Assembly: GCA_023954375.1 (NCBI GenBank)
Contig: JAMLIC010000005.1
Location: 62,001 to 126,000 of the forward strand
Reading direction: 5' to 3'
DNA length: 64,000 nucleotides
DNA from: Planctomycetota bacterium
GTDB taxonomy: Bacteria > Planctomycetota > J058
The notes beneath the pieces are model-generated. The model saw only the letters and a program-made list of their open reading frames with translations. It was not told the origin of the DNA and made no database searches. Shown in pieces: positions 1 through 11,057 of the stretch. A program made the position numbers and the translations under genes. Within the stretch, counting starts at the first letter, position 1; every line of letters starts with the position of its first letter.

Positions 1-648
1 TCGGCGCTCTCGCACTTCGACCTGTGGCACCTGCTCTGGAACATGCTCTACCTGCACTGGTTCGGGCCGGACCTGGAGCAGGTCTACGGGCGGCGGAACT
101 TCCTCGCCCTCTACGTCCTCGGCGCGCTCGTCGCGTCGCTGACGCACGCCGTGTGGTCGCACCACTGGGGCGCCGGCGTCCCGGCGCTCGGCGCCTCGGG
201 GGCCGTCATGGCGGTCGTGGTCGTCGCGGCCCTGTTCTTCCCCCACCGCACGATCTACTTCATGATGTTCCTGCCGGTGCCGCTGTGGCTCCTCGCCTGC
301 TTCAAGCTCGTGGGCGACCTGGCCGGCCTCTTCGGCGGCGCCGGCGGCGTGGCCCACGCGGCGCACCTCGGCGGCGCCGTCCTGGGGCTCGTGTTCAAGG
401 TCCTCGACCTGCGCCTGTTCGCCTCTCCGGGCCAGCTCGAGCCGGAGCGCGGGCGCTGGCGGCTGCCCGGGTTCCTGCGCCTGCCGCGCGCGCGCGTCGT
501 GTCGACGCCTCTGCCGCCGAGCGTCGACGAGGAGACGGCGCGGCGGGTCGACCTCCTGCTGGAGAAGATCAGCCGCGAGGGGATGGCCAGCCTCACGCCC
601 GACGAGCTGTCGTTCCTGCAGGCGGCCAGCCAGCGCTACCGGCGCTGA
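1..648 (+). CDS. Rhomboid family intramembrane serine protease (5' end cut by window)
   Basis: The frame is open from base 1, so the true start lies outside the window; 215 residues remain. Rhomboids cleave transmembrane helices inside the membrane. The first visible residues hold the family's loop and helix-2 pattern (HFDLWHLLWNM, then LEQVYG). The catalytic serine motif GASGA is near residue 67, and the helix-6 histidine is in HAAHLGG near residue 122. After the membrane core comes a soluble tail of about 75 residues ending in a short helical segment (LLEKISREGMASLTPDEL), common at the C-terminus of bacterial rhomboids. It ends 8 bases from the convergent propeller gene. The family call is firm; the substrate is unknown. 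Confidence 0.9.
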   Translation, partial: SALSHFDLWHLLWNMLYLHWFGPDLEQVYGRRNFLALYVLGALVASLTHAVWSHHWGAGVPALGASGAVMAVVVVAALFFPHRTIYFMMFLPVPLWLLACFKLVGDLAGLFGGAGGVAHAAHLGGAVLGLVFKVLDLRLFASPGQLEPERGRWRLPGFLRLPRARVVSTPLPPSVDEETARRVDLLLEKISREGMASLTPDELSFLQAASQRYRR

Positions 649-656
649 CGCCGCGG

Positions 657-2042
657 TCACGCCTCCAGTCGGAGCAGCCCCTGCCCCGCGAGCGCCACGA
701 CGGCGTCGGGCAGCGCGAGCGCGTCCACCCGGATCTCCGCGAGTGTGTGGTCGTCCGCCAGGGTGCCCTCGGCGCGCCCGTCTTCGAGACCCACGGTCGT
801 GAGCACCAGGCGGCGACGAACGTCGTAGACGGGCTCCCTGTCGCCGTACAGGGTCCGGGCGGCCGCCTCCCGCGGGTCGTCGGGCCCGCCGCCCCACCTC
901 GGCCCGCCAGGGCGCCGGAGCGTCCGCTCCATCTCCTCGAGGCCGAGCGCGTGGCAACGCCCCGCGGCCACGACGAGCGCCTCGCCGGCGGCGCCGACCG
1001 GGGTCGACCAGCGCCGCTGGCCGGTGCGGCGCTCGACGCAGATGAGGTCGCGCCCCTCCCGGCGACGGACCGCGGCGAGGAACACGTCGCCGTCCATGGC
1101 GAAGGATTGGCCGAACGCCTCGACGTCCAGGCCCTCGACCCGCCAGCGCGGATGCCCGGTAGGCTCGAGCTCGCACACGAACGCCGTGCGGTCCTCCTCG
1201 TCCCCGCCCGCGCCATGGACGACCAGCCCGTGCGCGTCGGCGCATAGGAGCGACCAGTGCCGCGCCCCCGCGCCGGCCGGCGCGCCGGAGGCCCACACGC
1301 GGTCGCCGGTCTCGAGCCGCAAGACCTCCAGCTCGCCAGGGGCACGGTAGCTCGCCACGACGAGCCAGGGGCCGGCCGCGTCGAACGAGGACAGGTGGCC
1401 GACGGGCCGCGACCAGAGGACCCGCCCGAAGCGCGCACCGACGTCGACGAGCGCGAGGGTCCGCTCCTCGTCGCTCGACGCGAGCTCGACCGCGGCCAGG
1501 TCGACGTGCAGCGACACGGCCGCCACGGTCCCGCCGAGCGCCGCGCGCGCGACCGGCGCGCCGGCGGCGCCGTCGAGGAGCACGAGGTCCTGGCCGTCGA
1601 GCACCAGGACGTCGCCCGCGACGACGCCCACGTGGTACCAGGCCGGCCCGGAGAGCGGCGCACGCCAGCGCGGCGCGAGGTCGCGGGCGTCGTGCGCGAC
1701 CAGCCCCTCGGGCGAGGCGACGAGCACCACGTCCTGCGTCGCGCCGGCCAGGACCGGCGGAGCCAGGTCCACCGGCGCGCGACGCTCCACCCGGAGCGGC
1801 CCCGCGGGCCCGAGGCGCGCGCCGAACGTCAGGCCCTCGCCGGAGCGCGAGGGCCACGGCGCCAGGCGCGCGTGGGCCTCGCGCGCCGCGAGGTCGCCGG
1901 CGCGGGCCAGCCGGGCGATCGCCCGGCGCTCGCCCCGGCGGTCACCCGCGCGGGCCAGCGCCTGCGCGAGCGCCCAGCCCGCCGCGGCGTCGTCGGGCCG
2001 GCCCTCCGCCGCGCGCGCCAGCGCCCGGAGCGCGTCGTCCAC
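657..2042 (-). CDS. PQQ-like beta-propeller repeat protein
   Basis: 461 residues, GTG start. The first 60 residues form an Ala/Arg-rich helical segment (RPDDAAAGWALAQALARAGD) resembling the short helical module that accompanies repeat proteins in planctomycetes. The rest shows repeating blade-like strands of the PQQ/quinoprotein type (LVAHDARDLAPRWRAPL; DLICVERRTGQRRWSTPVG), where each blade ends in a W next to a short strand. No signal peptide is visible, so it is probably cytoplasmic. The start lies one base beyond the stop of the upstream gene, so the two are probably co-transcribed. No enzyme residues stand out; a scaffold or binding role is the safe reading. Confidence 0.75.
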   Translation of the reverse strand: MDDALRALARAAEGRPDDAAAGWALAQALARAGDRRGERRAIARLARAGDLAAREAHARLAPWPSRSGEGLTFGARLGPAGPLRVERRAPVDLAPPVLAGATQDVVLVASPEGLVAHDARDLAPRWRAPLSGPAWYHVGVVAGDVLVLDGQDLVLLDGAAGAPVARAALGGTVAAVSLHVDLAAVELASSDEERTLALVDVGARFGRVLWSRPVGHLSSFDAAGPWLVVASYRAPGELEVLRLETGDRVWASGAPAGAGARHWSLLCADAHGLVVHGAGGDEEDRTAFVCELEPTGHPRWRVEGLDVEAFGQSFAMDGDVFLAAVRRREGRDLICVERRTGQRRWSTPVGAAGEALVVAAGRCHALGLEEMERTLRRPGGPRWGGGPDDPREAAARTLYGDREPVYDVRRRLVLTTVGLEDGRAEGTLADDHTLAEIRVDALALPDAVVALAGQGLLRLEA

Positions 2043-2043
2043 G

Positions 2044-2763
2044 TCAGCCGCCGCGCTTCGACCGCGCCAGGCGCAGGATCTTCTCCGCGCGCGGCGCGTG
2101 CTTCCCCTTCGGGGCGCGCGCCAGGTAGGTCTCGAGGTCCGCCACGGCGCCCTCGTGCTGCTCGGCGCGGGCCCGGGCCCAGCCGCGCAGGAAGTAGGCG
2201 TCCCACAGCTCCGGGTCGTGGCCCAGCGCCCGCGTGGCGTCGACCTCGGCGCCGACGTCGTCGCTGTCGTTGAGCTTGGCGTGGGCGCGCTCGAGGACCT
2301 CGGCCGCCTGGCGCGTGTCGCGCCCGCCGCGGGTCACGAACGCGCGCACGCGGTCGTCCTGCTGCACGATCCGCTCGGCGATCGCCCGCGCCTCGTCGAT
2401 CAGCGCCGGCGGCGCGTCGGCCACGGCCAGCTTCTCGCCCAGGAAGGCCTTCTCGCTCCAGGCCAGGCCGCCCGCGTCGAGCGGCGTGAACGCGGGCAGC
2501 CGCCCGCCCTCCTGCACCTGGCAGTCGAACGCCACGGCCTTGCGGTCCTGCTCGTCCTCCTCGCGGCCCCAGCCGCCGAGGCTCACCAGCAGGCGCAGGC
2601 CGCGCTCGCGGTGGTTGATCTGCCAGCGGGCGTAATAGACCGCCCGCGCGTCGCCCTGGCTGCGCACCCAGCCCCACACCGTGCGCTCGAACGCGCCGCA
2701 GTCGGGGCAGGGCGCGCCCTCGTGGCTCTGGTCGGGCGTGACGTCGTAGGTGGCGTCGGGCAC
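2044..2763 (-). CDS. Conserved hypothetical protein with CxxC motif and TPR-like C-terminus
   Basis: 239 residues, GTG start preceded by GGAGG five bases upstream. Residues 15-100 form a compact domain with one CPDC pair (possible half of a metal site) followed by RWQINHRERG and VSLGGWG, a pattern I cannot assign to a named family. Residues about 165-239 look like one or two TPR helices (VDATRALGHDPELWDAYFLRG). No signal peptide or membrane segment is seen. It lies between pgm and the propeller gene. A TAGAGT box overlaps the pgm stop codon and could give it its own promoter. Function unknown. Confidence 0.65.
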   Translation of the reverse strand: MPDATYDVTPDQSHEGAPCPDCGAFERTVWGWVRSQGDARAVYYARWQINHRERGLRLLVSLGGWGREEDEQDRKAVAFDCQVQEGGRLPAFTPLDAGGLAWSEKAFLGEKLAVADAPPALIDEARAIAERIVQQDDRVRAFVTRGGRDTRQAAEVLERAHAKLNDSDDVGAEVDATRALGHDPELWDAYFLRGWARARAEQHEGAVADLETYLARAPKGKHAPRAEKILRLARSKRGG

Positions 2764-2784
2764 GTCGGCCTCCGCCCGCCCACT

Positions 2785-4434
<1,650 letters not shown>

Positions 4435-4535
4435 CGCGAGGGCTCCTGAGGGCACGCATTGGAACCAGCCCTGGGCGCAGGATGAAGCCGTCACCGCGTC
4501 GCCCCGGTGGCGTCGCCCGAGCGCCCCACGGCGGG

Positions 4536-4541
4536 TAGAGT
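4536..4541 (+). promoter_or_regulatory. Candidate -10 box for the FecR-like/kinase operon
   Basis: TAGAGT lies 19 bases before the GTG start of the FecR-like gene, with GGAGG between them. It sits in the 126-base gap between divergent pgm and this operon. No convincing -35 is seen. Confidence 0.35.
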
Positions 4542-4560
4542 GCGTCGCCGGGAGGACGAC

Positions 4561-5721
4561 GTGAGCGCCCGCCGCTTCGCCCTGGCGCTCGGGGCGCTGG
4601 CCGCCTGCGGGGCGATGGCCCAGGAGCCCGCCGACGGCACCCGCGAGGACCGCCGCCGCGAGCTGGCCGCGCGGGTGGCGCGGCTGCGCGGGCGCGCCCT
4701 CGTGCAGGCGCCGGGCGCCGGCGGCTGGACGGAGATGCCGGCCGACGGGACGCTCGCCGCTGGCGACCGCGTGCGCGCGACGGGCGGCCCAATCGAGCTC
4801 GTCCTGCCGCCGGCGGGGGCGCAGGAGGCGGACCTGTCGACCGACGGCGGCGACCGCGTCGTCCTGGCGCCCGACGCGCGCGTGACGCTCGCGCCCGAGG
4901 GCACCGACGCGCGCCTGCGCCTCGACGAGGGCGGCTGCTTCGCCGCCGGCACCGACGGCCTGCGCGTGCAGGCGGGCGGGACGACCGTGACCGTGCGCGG
5001 CGGCGACGCGGAGCTCGAGCTGTCGCGGACCGGGGCGCTCACCGTGACCGTGCACTCGGGCCGCGTCGACGTCGACCCGACGGGCGAGCAGCCCGGGCGC
5101 GCGCTGAAGGAGGGCGAGCGGCTCTCGGTGACCGCGCGCGGCGCGCCGGTCGTTCGGACGACGCGCCCGCGCCGGCCCGACTACGTCGTCGCCGTCGAGC
5201 GCGTCGACCCCGACCGGGTCGTGTTCGCCGAGCTGTTCCGCGAGTGGCCCGACCCCTACCGGCGGGCGCGGGGCGACGCCTTCCCCGAGGAGCGCGAGCG
5301 CGAGGGTCACCTGCTCTCGACGGGGCGCTGGAGCCTCTCCGCCGACCCGCCGCCCCCCGAGGACCGCCGGGCCGAGGTGCACTTCGGCCGCGGCGCCGAC
5401 GCGGGCGGGCTGTGGGACCACGTCGAGGGCGCGCGGCTGCGCCTGCGCTACCGCCTCTCGGCGCCGGCGCCCCTGCAGGTGCGGCTGCGCTGCTCCACGA
5501 ACGGCGAGTTCCCGGTGTTCCTCTCCGGCCCCGTCCCGGGGCGCGCCGGCGCGTGGGACGAGCTGGAGGTCCGCCCGGAGCACCTGCGCGCCGAGCGGGG
5601 CGAGCGGCGCCTCGCCGCGGGCGAGCGCGTGACCTACCTGACCGTGCTCGCCGGGACGTTCGAGGGCCCGACGCCGCGCCTCGAGCTCGCGCGCGTCCTC
5701 GTCTACACCGCGCGCCCGTGA
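4561..5721 (+). CDS. FecR-like domain protein with signal peptide
   Basis: 386 residues from the GTG at 4561, preceded by GGGAGG. The first 19 residues are a signal peptide ([17 protein letters not shown]), so the protein is exported or held in the envelope. Residues about 55-200 match the FecR fold: [12 protein letters not shown], then [19 protein letters not shown], then an [18 protein letters not shown] strand set. Residues 215-386 form a second beta-rich region that could bind a ligand or carbohydrate. Its TGA overlaps the GTG of the next gene, a membrane Ser/Thr kinase, so the two are translationally coupled. No iron-transport gene is nearby, so the FecR name describes the fold only. Confidence 0.75.
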   Translation: MSARRFALALGALAACGAMAQEPADGTREDRRRELAARVARLRGRALVQAPGAGGWTEMPADGTLAAGDRVRATGGPIELVLPPAGAQEADLSTDGGDRVVLAPDARVTLAPEGTDARLRLDEGGCFAAGTDGLRVQAGGTTVTVRGGDAELELSRTGALTVTVHSGRVDVDPTGEQPGRALKEGERLSVTARGAPVVRTTRPRRPDYVVAVERVDPDRVVFAELFREWPDPYRRARGDAFPEEREREGHLLSTGRWSLSADPPPPEDRRAEVHFGRGADAGGLWDHVEGARLRLRYRLSAPAPLQVRLRCSTNGEFPVFLSGPVPGRAGAWDELEVRPEHLRAERGERRLAAGERVTYLTVLAGTFEGPTPRLELARVLVYTARP

Positions 5722-8429
5722 GCTCGTCCGCCGCCCCGCGCCGAGACGACGACGCGGCGCTCACCGTCGCCCGCCGGGCGCTCGCGGCCGGCTGGCTCGC
5801 GCGCGCCGCCCTGCGCGAGGCGCTCCTCCTGCGCCACGCCCTGCGCGAGGCGGGGCGGGCGGCGCGGCTGGCGCCGCTCCTCGCCGGCCGCGTCGCGCCC
5901 GACGCGCTCGCCGCGCTCGCGCGCCTCGAGGGCGACGACGCCGCCGAGGACGAGACGCTCGTCGACGACGCGGTGGACCGCGCGGCCGAGGCGCGCGCCG
6001 CGGCGCTGGCGGCGCGCCCGCCCGAGGAGGACCCGCCCGCCGTGCGGGCGCTGCTCGCGGCCTGCGAGGACGACCTGCCGACGCAGGGATCGGCGCAGGG
6101 ATCGGCGAGCGGGTCGGCGCACGGGTCGGGGAGCGGGTCGGGCGCGGCGGCGGCCCCGCTCCCGGCCCGCGTCGGCGACCTCGAGGTCGTGGCGGAGCTG
6201 GGCCGCGGCGGCATGGGCGTCGTCTACGCCGCGCGCGACCCGGCCCTCGGGCGCGAGGTGGCGGTCAAGGTGCTGCACGCCCACGGCGCGACGCCCGACG
6301 CGCGGCGCCGCTTCGAGGTCGAGGCGCGGGCGGCGGCGCGCCTGAGCCACCCCGGGATCGTCGCCGTGCACGCGCTCGGCGTCGACCAGGCCACCGGCGC
6401 GCCTTACGTGGTCATGGAGCGCGTGCGCGGCGAGAGCCTCCGCGACGCCCTGCGCGGGGGCCCGCTCGCCCCGGCCGAGGCGGCGCGCCTGGCCGAGGAG
6501 GTCGCGCGCGCGCTCGCGACCGCGCACGAGGCGGGGGTGCTCCACCGCGACGTCAAGCCGCACAACGTGCTGCTCGACGAGCGCGGGGCGGCGCGCCTGG
6601 TCGACTTCGGCCTGGCGAAGGCGCTCGACGCGGCCGACGGGCTCACGAGCACCGGGCAGGTGCTGGGCACGCCGGCCTACATGTCGCCCGAGCAGGCCGA
6701 CGGCGACGGGGCGCGCGCCGGCCCGGCGTCGGACGTGTGGTCGCTCGGGGCGACGCTCTACGAGATGCTCACCGGGCGCCCGCCTTTCTGCCGGGCGAGC
6801 GTCCCGGCGACGCTCTCGGCCGTGCTCCACGCCGACCCGGTGGCGCCGGCGCGGCTGCGCCCCGGGGTCCCGCGCGACCTGGAGACGATCGTCCTCTGCT
6901 GCCTGGAGAAGGACCCGACGCGGCGCTATGCGAGCGCGCTCGCGCTCGCCGCCGACCTGGCGCGCTGGCGCGGCGGGCAGGCGATCGAGGCGCGGCCGGC
7001 CGGCGCCCTGCGGCGGGCCGCGCGCGCCGTGCGCAGGCGGCCGATCGTCGCGGCGGGCGTCGTCGGTGCGCTCGCCGTGGGCGTCGGGCTCTGGGGCGCG
7101 GAGCGGGCGGCGCGGCCCGGCCGGGCGATGGCGCTCCTGCACGAGGCGCGGGCCCTGGCGCGGCGAGGGCGCGACGAGGCGGCGCTGGTCGAGCAGGCGC
7201 TGGCGCTGGGCGGGCGCACGCCGGCCCTGCTGGTCGAGGCGGCGCTCGCCTGCGAGGCCGGCGGGCGGCTCGAGCGGGCGCGCGCGCTGCTCGAGGAGGC
7301 GGCGCGCGGCGACTCGCCGGAGGCGCTGCTCGAGCTGCACCGGCTGACGCTCCGCCAGGAGCCGCGCGGCTCGCGGATCACGCCGGCCCTGGAGCGGCTG
7401 ATCGCGCTCGCCCTCGCGCGCGGCGAGGCGGACGAGTTCGGCCTGTTCGCGCGCGCCGAGCGCGCCCTCGCGGCGGGCGACGCGGCGCAGGCCGTCGCGC
7501 TCCTCGACCGGGTCGAGGCGCTGGGCGCGCGCTTCCCGTGGGCGCTCGTCGAGCGCGCGCGGGCGCGCGAGGCGCTCGGCGACCTCGACGGCGCGCGCGC
7601 CGACCTCGAGCGCGCCCTGACGCTCGACCCCGACCTCGCCGTGGCGCGCGTGAACCGGGCCGACCTGCGCGGTGCGGCGGGCGACCTCGCCGGCGCGCGC
7701 GCCGACCTCGACCGGGCGGTCGAGCTCGACCCCGGGCTGGCCGCGGCCTGGTGCCTGCGCGGGCTCGTGCGCCGGCGCGCGGGGGACCCGGCCGGCGCCG
7801 TCGGCGACCTGCGCCGCGCCGTGAGCCTCGCCCCCGGGCTGGCGCCGGCGCACCTCGCGCTCGGCGAGCTCCGCCTCGAGGCGGCGCGCCGCGAGGACCC
7901 CGCGTCGGAGCGAGCGCAGGCGTCGCTCGAGGCCGCCGTGGTCCACCTCGACCGCGCGCTCGAGCTCGACCCCGGGCTGGCGCTGGCGTGGGCCCTGCGC
8001 GGCGACGCGCAGGCGGCGCGCGGCGAGCCGGAGCTGGCCTACCGCGACTACGCGCAGGCGCTCGGGCTCGACCCGGCCCGCAAGGAGACCTGGCTCGAGC
8101 GGGCGATCCTGCACGCGGCGCTCGGCGAGTCGCATCGCGCCGAGCACGACCTGACCGAGGCGCTCGCGCTCGACCCCGGCTGGGCCGAGGCCTACTGGCG
8201 GCGCGCCGCCGCGCGGGGCGAGCAGGGCGAGCTCGAGGAGGCCCTGCGAGACGCCGACAACGCGCTCCGGCTCGAGCCGCGGAGCGTCGACGCCCTGCTC
8301 ACCCGGGCGAACCTGCGGGCGTTCGTGGGCGACGAGGCGGGGGCGCGCAGGGACCTCGAGGCGGCGCTCGAGGCGCTGCCGCCCGACGACCCGCGCTCCG
8401 TCGGCCTGCGCGCTGCGTTAGGGCGCTGA
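5718..8429 (+). CDS. Membrane Ser/Thr protein kinase (Pkn2-type) with C-terminal TPR domain
   Basis: 903 residues, GTG start overlapping the upstream stop (GTGA). Residues 1-115 are an Ala/Arg-rich helical head. Residues about 122-142 are a Gly/Ser linker encoded by five 12-base repeats. The kinase domain (about 155-420) has the Gly loop [15 protein letters not shown] with the ATP lysine, the catalytic [14 protein letters not shown] and [10 protein letters not shown], so all catalytic residues are present. A single membrane helix follows (about 440-462, [18 protein letters not shown]). The remaining 430 residues are TPR-type repeats (for example [18 protein letters not shown]) that probably bind partners outside the membrane. 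It is coupled to a FecR-like envelope protein. Substrates are unknown. Confidence 0.93.
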   Translation: MSSSAAPRRDDDAALTVARRALAAGWLARAALREALLLRHALREAGRAARLAPLLAGRVAPDALAALARLEGDDAAEDETLVDDAVDRAAEARAAALAARPPEEDPPAVRALLAACEDDLPTQGSAQGSASGSAHGSGSGSGAAAAPLPARVGDLEVVAELGRGGMGVVYAARDPALGREVAVKVLHAHGATPDARRRFEVEARAAARLSHPGIVAVHALGVDQATGAPYVVMERVRGESLRDALRGGPLAPAEAARLAEEVARALATAHEAGVLHRDVKPHNVLLDERGAARLVDFGLAKALDAADGLTSTGQVLGTPAYMSPEQADGDGARAGPASDVWSLGATLYEMLTGRPPFCRASVPATLSAVLHADPVAPARLRPGVPRDLETIVLCCLEKDPTRRYASALALAADLARWRGGQAIEARPAGALRRAARAVRRRPIVAAGVVGALAVGVGLWGAERAARPGRAMALLHEARALARRGRDEAALVEQALALGGRTPALLVEAALACEAGGRLERARALLEEAARGDSPEALLELHRLTLRQEPRGSRITPALERLIALALARGEADEFGLFARAERALAAGDAAQAVALLDRVEALGARFPWALVERARAREALGDLDGARADLERALTLDPDLAVARVNRADLRGAAGDLAGARADLDRAVELDPGLAAAWCLRGLVRRRAGDPAGAVGDLRRAVSLAPGLAPAHLALGELRLEAARREDPASERAQASLEAAVVHLDRALELDPGLALAWALRGDAQAARGEPELAYRDYAQALGLDPARKETWLERAILHAALGESHRAEHDLTEALALDPGWAEAYWRRAAARGEQGELEEALRDADNALRLEPRSVDALLTRANLRAFVGDEAGARRDLEAALEALPPDDPRSVGLRAALGR
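6083..6142 (+). repeat. Five tandem 12-base repeats in the kinase linker
   Basis: Five back-to-back 12-mers of the form gcagggatcggc / gagcgggtcggc, the first two identical. They encode a Gly/Ser-rich flexible linker between the N-terminal head and the kinase domain. Copy-number change would keep the frame. Confidence 0.8.
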
Positions 8430-8735
8430 CGGTCGACGCAGGGTCGACGTCGATCACGCGTGCGACCGGGGGATCCACCCGCGGAGGGGGAGCATTCCCC
8501 GCCCGCGTCCCTCCACACGTTCTCCCCGGGACGGCGCCGACACGCGCTCGCGTCGGCGGGAGGTGGGCGTCCGGGGTCGGTGTGGCCGCTCGGCCACGTG
8601 GTCCGCTACCCGCGCGCCCCATGGCTGCCCGGGCACGCGGCGTGTAAGGGCCGCGCGCCCGAGGGTGACCCCGCCCGCAGCTCATGGCGGGCCGCAAGGG
8701 GCCCGGCGCCCTCGCAACACAGGTCAACGACGACG
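8430..8735 (+). other. Intergenic region with terminator-like hairpin
   Basis: This is the 306-base gap between the kinase and the Gln-rich protein gene. It holds an imperfect GC hairpin at 8535-8558 (cgccgacacgcg / cgcgtcggcg) that could end kinase transcription. A second imperfect stem lies around 8484-8510. No open frame or promoter is convincing. Confidence 0.4.
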
Positions 8736-11042
8736 ATGGAGTGCAGAGTGAAGGGACGGACGATTCTCCGGTTCGGCACGGGAGCGGCGCTGCTCCTGGG
8801 CCTCGGCCTGCCCGCGGCGGCGCAGCAGGGCCAGGGCGGCGGGCAGCAGCAGCGGGGCCGTGACGCCGAGCAGGCGGGCCAGGACCGCCGCGCCCAGCGC
8901 GACGCGCGGGTGGACATCGGCTTCTACTGCGTGTGGAACCCCGAGACGGAGCGCTGGGAGCGCGCGTTCGGCTACCACTCGGCCGCGTGGGTGGTCGAGG
9001 GGGCGGAGCTCCTGGGCCGCGCGACGCGGCGGGACATCCAGGCCGTGCGCCAGCTCGGGCCGCAGGAGCTCGAGGGCGAGGTCAAGCGGACCGTCAACGT
9101 CCAGGTGGGCGCCGAGGGGAAGCACGTCCTGGCGCTGGTCCGGACCCGTGACGGGGGCACGATCGCGGTCGACCTCGGCATGGAGGGCACGCTCCGCCAG
9201 CAGGGGCTCGACCGCCTGGAGCGCGGGACCCAGCTGATCGTGATCGGGCGCGAGTGGACGCTCATCGACGGGCGCCCGCTCCTCCTCGCCGACCGGGCGC
9301 AGACGGACCAGCGCACGGTCACGATCACGCGCCTCGAGTCGCCCATGGGCACCCTGGCCACGGGGGGCTTCGGCCAGCCCGGGATGGGTCAGACGCTGCC
9401 CGGCGGCTTCGGGCAGCAGGGCCAGACGATCCCGGGCGGCTTCGGCCCCGGCATGGGCCCCGGCGCGCTCGAGAGCGGCTTCGGGCCGCAGCAGCCGCGT
9501 CAGCAGCAGGGCCTCTACCAGCAGCAGCAGCGGCGCGGCCAGACCCAGTCGCCGCTGCAGGACCGTGACCGGCAGCGCAATCAGCGTCACCAGCCGCAGC
9601 GTCAGCAGCAGTTCGGGCAGCTCGATCAGCAGCAGGAGGGCCAGCAGTTCGGCCAGCAGCCCTACGGTCAGCAGTTCGGTGGGCAGCAGCAGTTCGGCCA
9701 GCAGCCCTACGGTCAGCAGCAGTTCGGCCAGCAGCCCTACGGTCAGCAGTTCGGTGGGCAGCAGCAGTTCGGCCAGCAGCCCTACGGTCAGCAGCAGTTC
9801 GGTGGGCAGCAGCAGCAGTTCGACCAGCAGCCCTGGGGTCAGCAGCAGTTCGGCCAGCAGCAGATGGGCCCCTTCGGCCAGCAGCAGCAGATGGGCGGGA
9901 CGCTCCAGGGCACGATCCTGGGGCTGGCCATCCCGCAGGGCATCGTGCGGCTCGGCACCCCGCAGGGGATCATCGAGCTGCGCGCGACGCCGGCCCAGCT
10001 CATCGGTCTGACCCCTGGCGACACGGTCACGGCCCGCTACCAGGTCATCGGCGACCAGGCGTGGGTCGTCCCGTTCGACGGCCAGACGGCCACGAGCCGC
10101 CTCGGGCCGCAGGCGATCGGGCAGCAGGGCGCCGTGAAGGGCATCGTCTCCCGCATCGACCCCGCCCAGGGGATCGTGCTGATCCGCGGCCGGGCGTACT
10201 TCACGCACCCGCAGGTGCTCATGAACCTCAGCCCCGGTCAGCCCGTGAACGTGCGCTTCGAGCAGCTCGAGAACGTGTCCTGGATCACCGGCATCAGCCC
10301 GGCCGACCCGATGGAGATCGGCCGTGAGGCCGGCCAGCGCGGCACGATCCAGGGGACGGTCGGCGGGATCGACTACGGCCGCGGCCTGGCGCAGATCATC
10401 GGGCCGCAGGGGATCATCCTCCTCCACGCCTCGCCCGACCAGCTGGCCGACCTGACCCCCGCGGACCAGGTCAGCCTGGACTTCGCCGACCACGCCGGTC
10501 ACCTGTGGATCACCGACTACGACGTGCAGGGCGCGCGCGCCGTGTTCCCGACGACCGACCGGGTCACGGGGCAGGTGACGAACGTCGACCACCAGAGCGG
10601 GATCATCGTCGTCCGCGGCCAGCCGCTCCGCGCGCATCCGGAGGTGCTGCAGGAGGTCACCCCCGGGCAGACGGTCGAGATCGCCTACGGCCAGCTGCAG
10701 AACGTCCCCTGGGTCGTGTCGCTCGAGCCCGTGCGCGAGGGGCGCGGCGAGATCGGCATGGACCCGCAGCAGCGGCAGCGCATGCAGCGCGGCGAGCTGC
10801 AGACGATCCGCGGCACGATCGGCGAGACGCGCACCTTCCGCGGGCGCAACGTGGCCGAGCTCGAGACCGAGGACGGCCAGGTGATCCTGCTCGACCTCGG
10901 CCAGCAGGACCTCGACGACCTGGGCCTGCGCGAGGGCGCGCGGGTGCAGATCCGCGGCCGCCTGGAGCAGGTCGGGCGCGAGACGATCCTCCGCGCCGAG
11001 GGCCTCGACCCGGAGCGGGGCCAGCGCCAGCAGCAGCGCTAG
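8736..11042 (+). CDS. Secreted Gln/Gly/Phe/Tyr-rich repeat protein with tandem OB-like modules
   Basis: 768 residues from ATG 8736. A GTG at 8748 with GGAG six bases upstream is an equally good start. A signal peptide ends near AAAQQ (residue 30). Residues about 60-185 form a beta-rich domain. Residues about 255-390 are low complexity: Q-runs plus repeats of QQFGQQPYG and QQFGGQ, of prion-like composition. After that come four related modules of about 60 residues, each with the pattern GxVxGI..GIV.IRG....HP..L..L.PG..V (TILGLAIPQGIVRLG; IVSRIDPAQGIVLIRG), and a last OB-like domain (TIRGTIGETRTFRGRNVAEL). No catalytic motif is seen. It is probably a structural or binding protein of the envelope or matrix. 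Confidence 0.75.
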   Translation: MECRVKGRTILRFGTGAALLLGLGLPAAAQQGQGGGQQQRGRDAEQAGQDRRAQRDARVDIGFYCVWNPETERWERAFGYHSAAWVVEGAELLGRATRRDIQAVRQLGPQELEGEVKRTVNVQVGAEGKHVLALVRTRDGGTIAVDLGMEGTLRQQGLDRLERGTQLIVIGREWTLIDGRPLLLADRAQTDQRTVTITRLESPMGTLATGGFGQPGMGQTLPGGFGQQGQTIPGGFGPGMGPGALESGFGPQQPRQQQGLYQQQQRRGQTQSPLQDRDRQRNQRHQPQRQQQFGQLDQQQEGQQFGQQPYGQQFGGQQQFGQQPYGQQQFGQQPYGQQFGGQQQFGQQPYGQQQFGGQQQQFDQQPWGQQQFGQQQMGPFGQQQQMGGTLQGTILGLAIPQGIVRLGTPQGIIELRATPAQLIGLTPGDTVTARYQVIGDQAWVVPFDGQTATSRLGPQAIGQQGAVKGIVSRIDPAQGIVLIRGRAYFTHPQVLMNLSPGQPVNVRFEQLENVSWITGISPADPMEIGREAGQRGTIQGTVGGIDYGRGLAQIIGPQGIILLHASPDQLADLTPADQVSLDFADHAGHLWITDYDVQGARAVFPTTDRVTGQVTNVDHQSGIIVVRGQPLRAHPEVLQEVTPGQTVEIAYGQLQNVPWVVSLEPVREGRGEIGMDPQQRQRMQRGELQTIRGTIGETRTFRGRNVAELETEDGQVILLDLGQQDLDDLGLREGARVQIRGRLEQVGRETILRAEGLDPERGQRQQQR
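9641..9900 (+). repeat. Coding tandem repeats (QQFGQQPYG units)
   Basis: Repeats of cagcagttcggccagcagc and ccctacggtcagcag, including one block of roughly 75 bases present twice. They sit inside the Gln-rich gene and keep frame. Such near-identical repeats are prone to recombination and copy-number change. Confidence 0.85.
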
Positions 11043-11057
11043 CCCGGTCGACGCCTC

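Noticed and set aside
4561..5721. FecR as iron-citrate regulator
   Set aside because: No FecI-type sigma factor or TonB receptor nearby; the next gene is a kinase. Only the fold is claimed.
9565..10011. Poly-Ser open frame inside the Gln-rich gene
   Set aside because: It is the frame-shifted reading of the CAG-rich repeats; the Gln frame has a signal peptide and domains.
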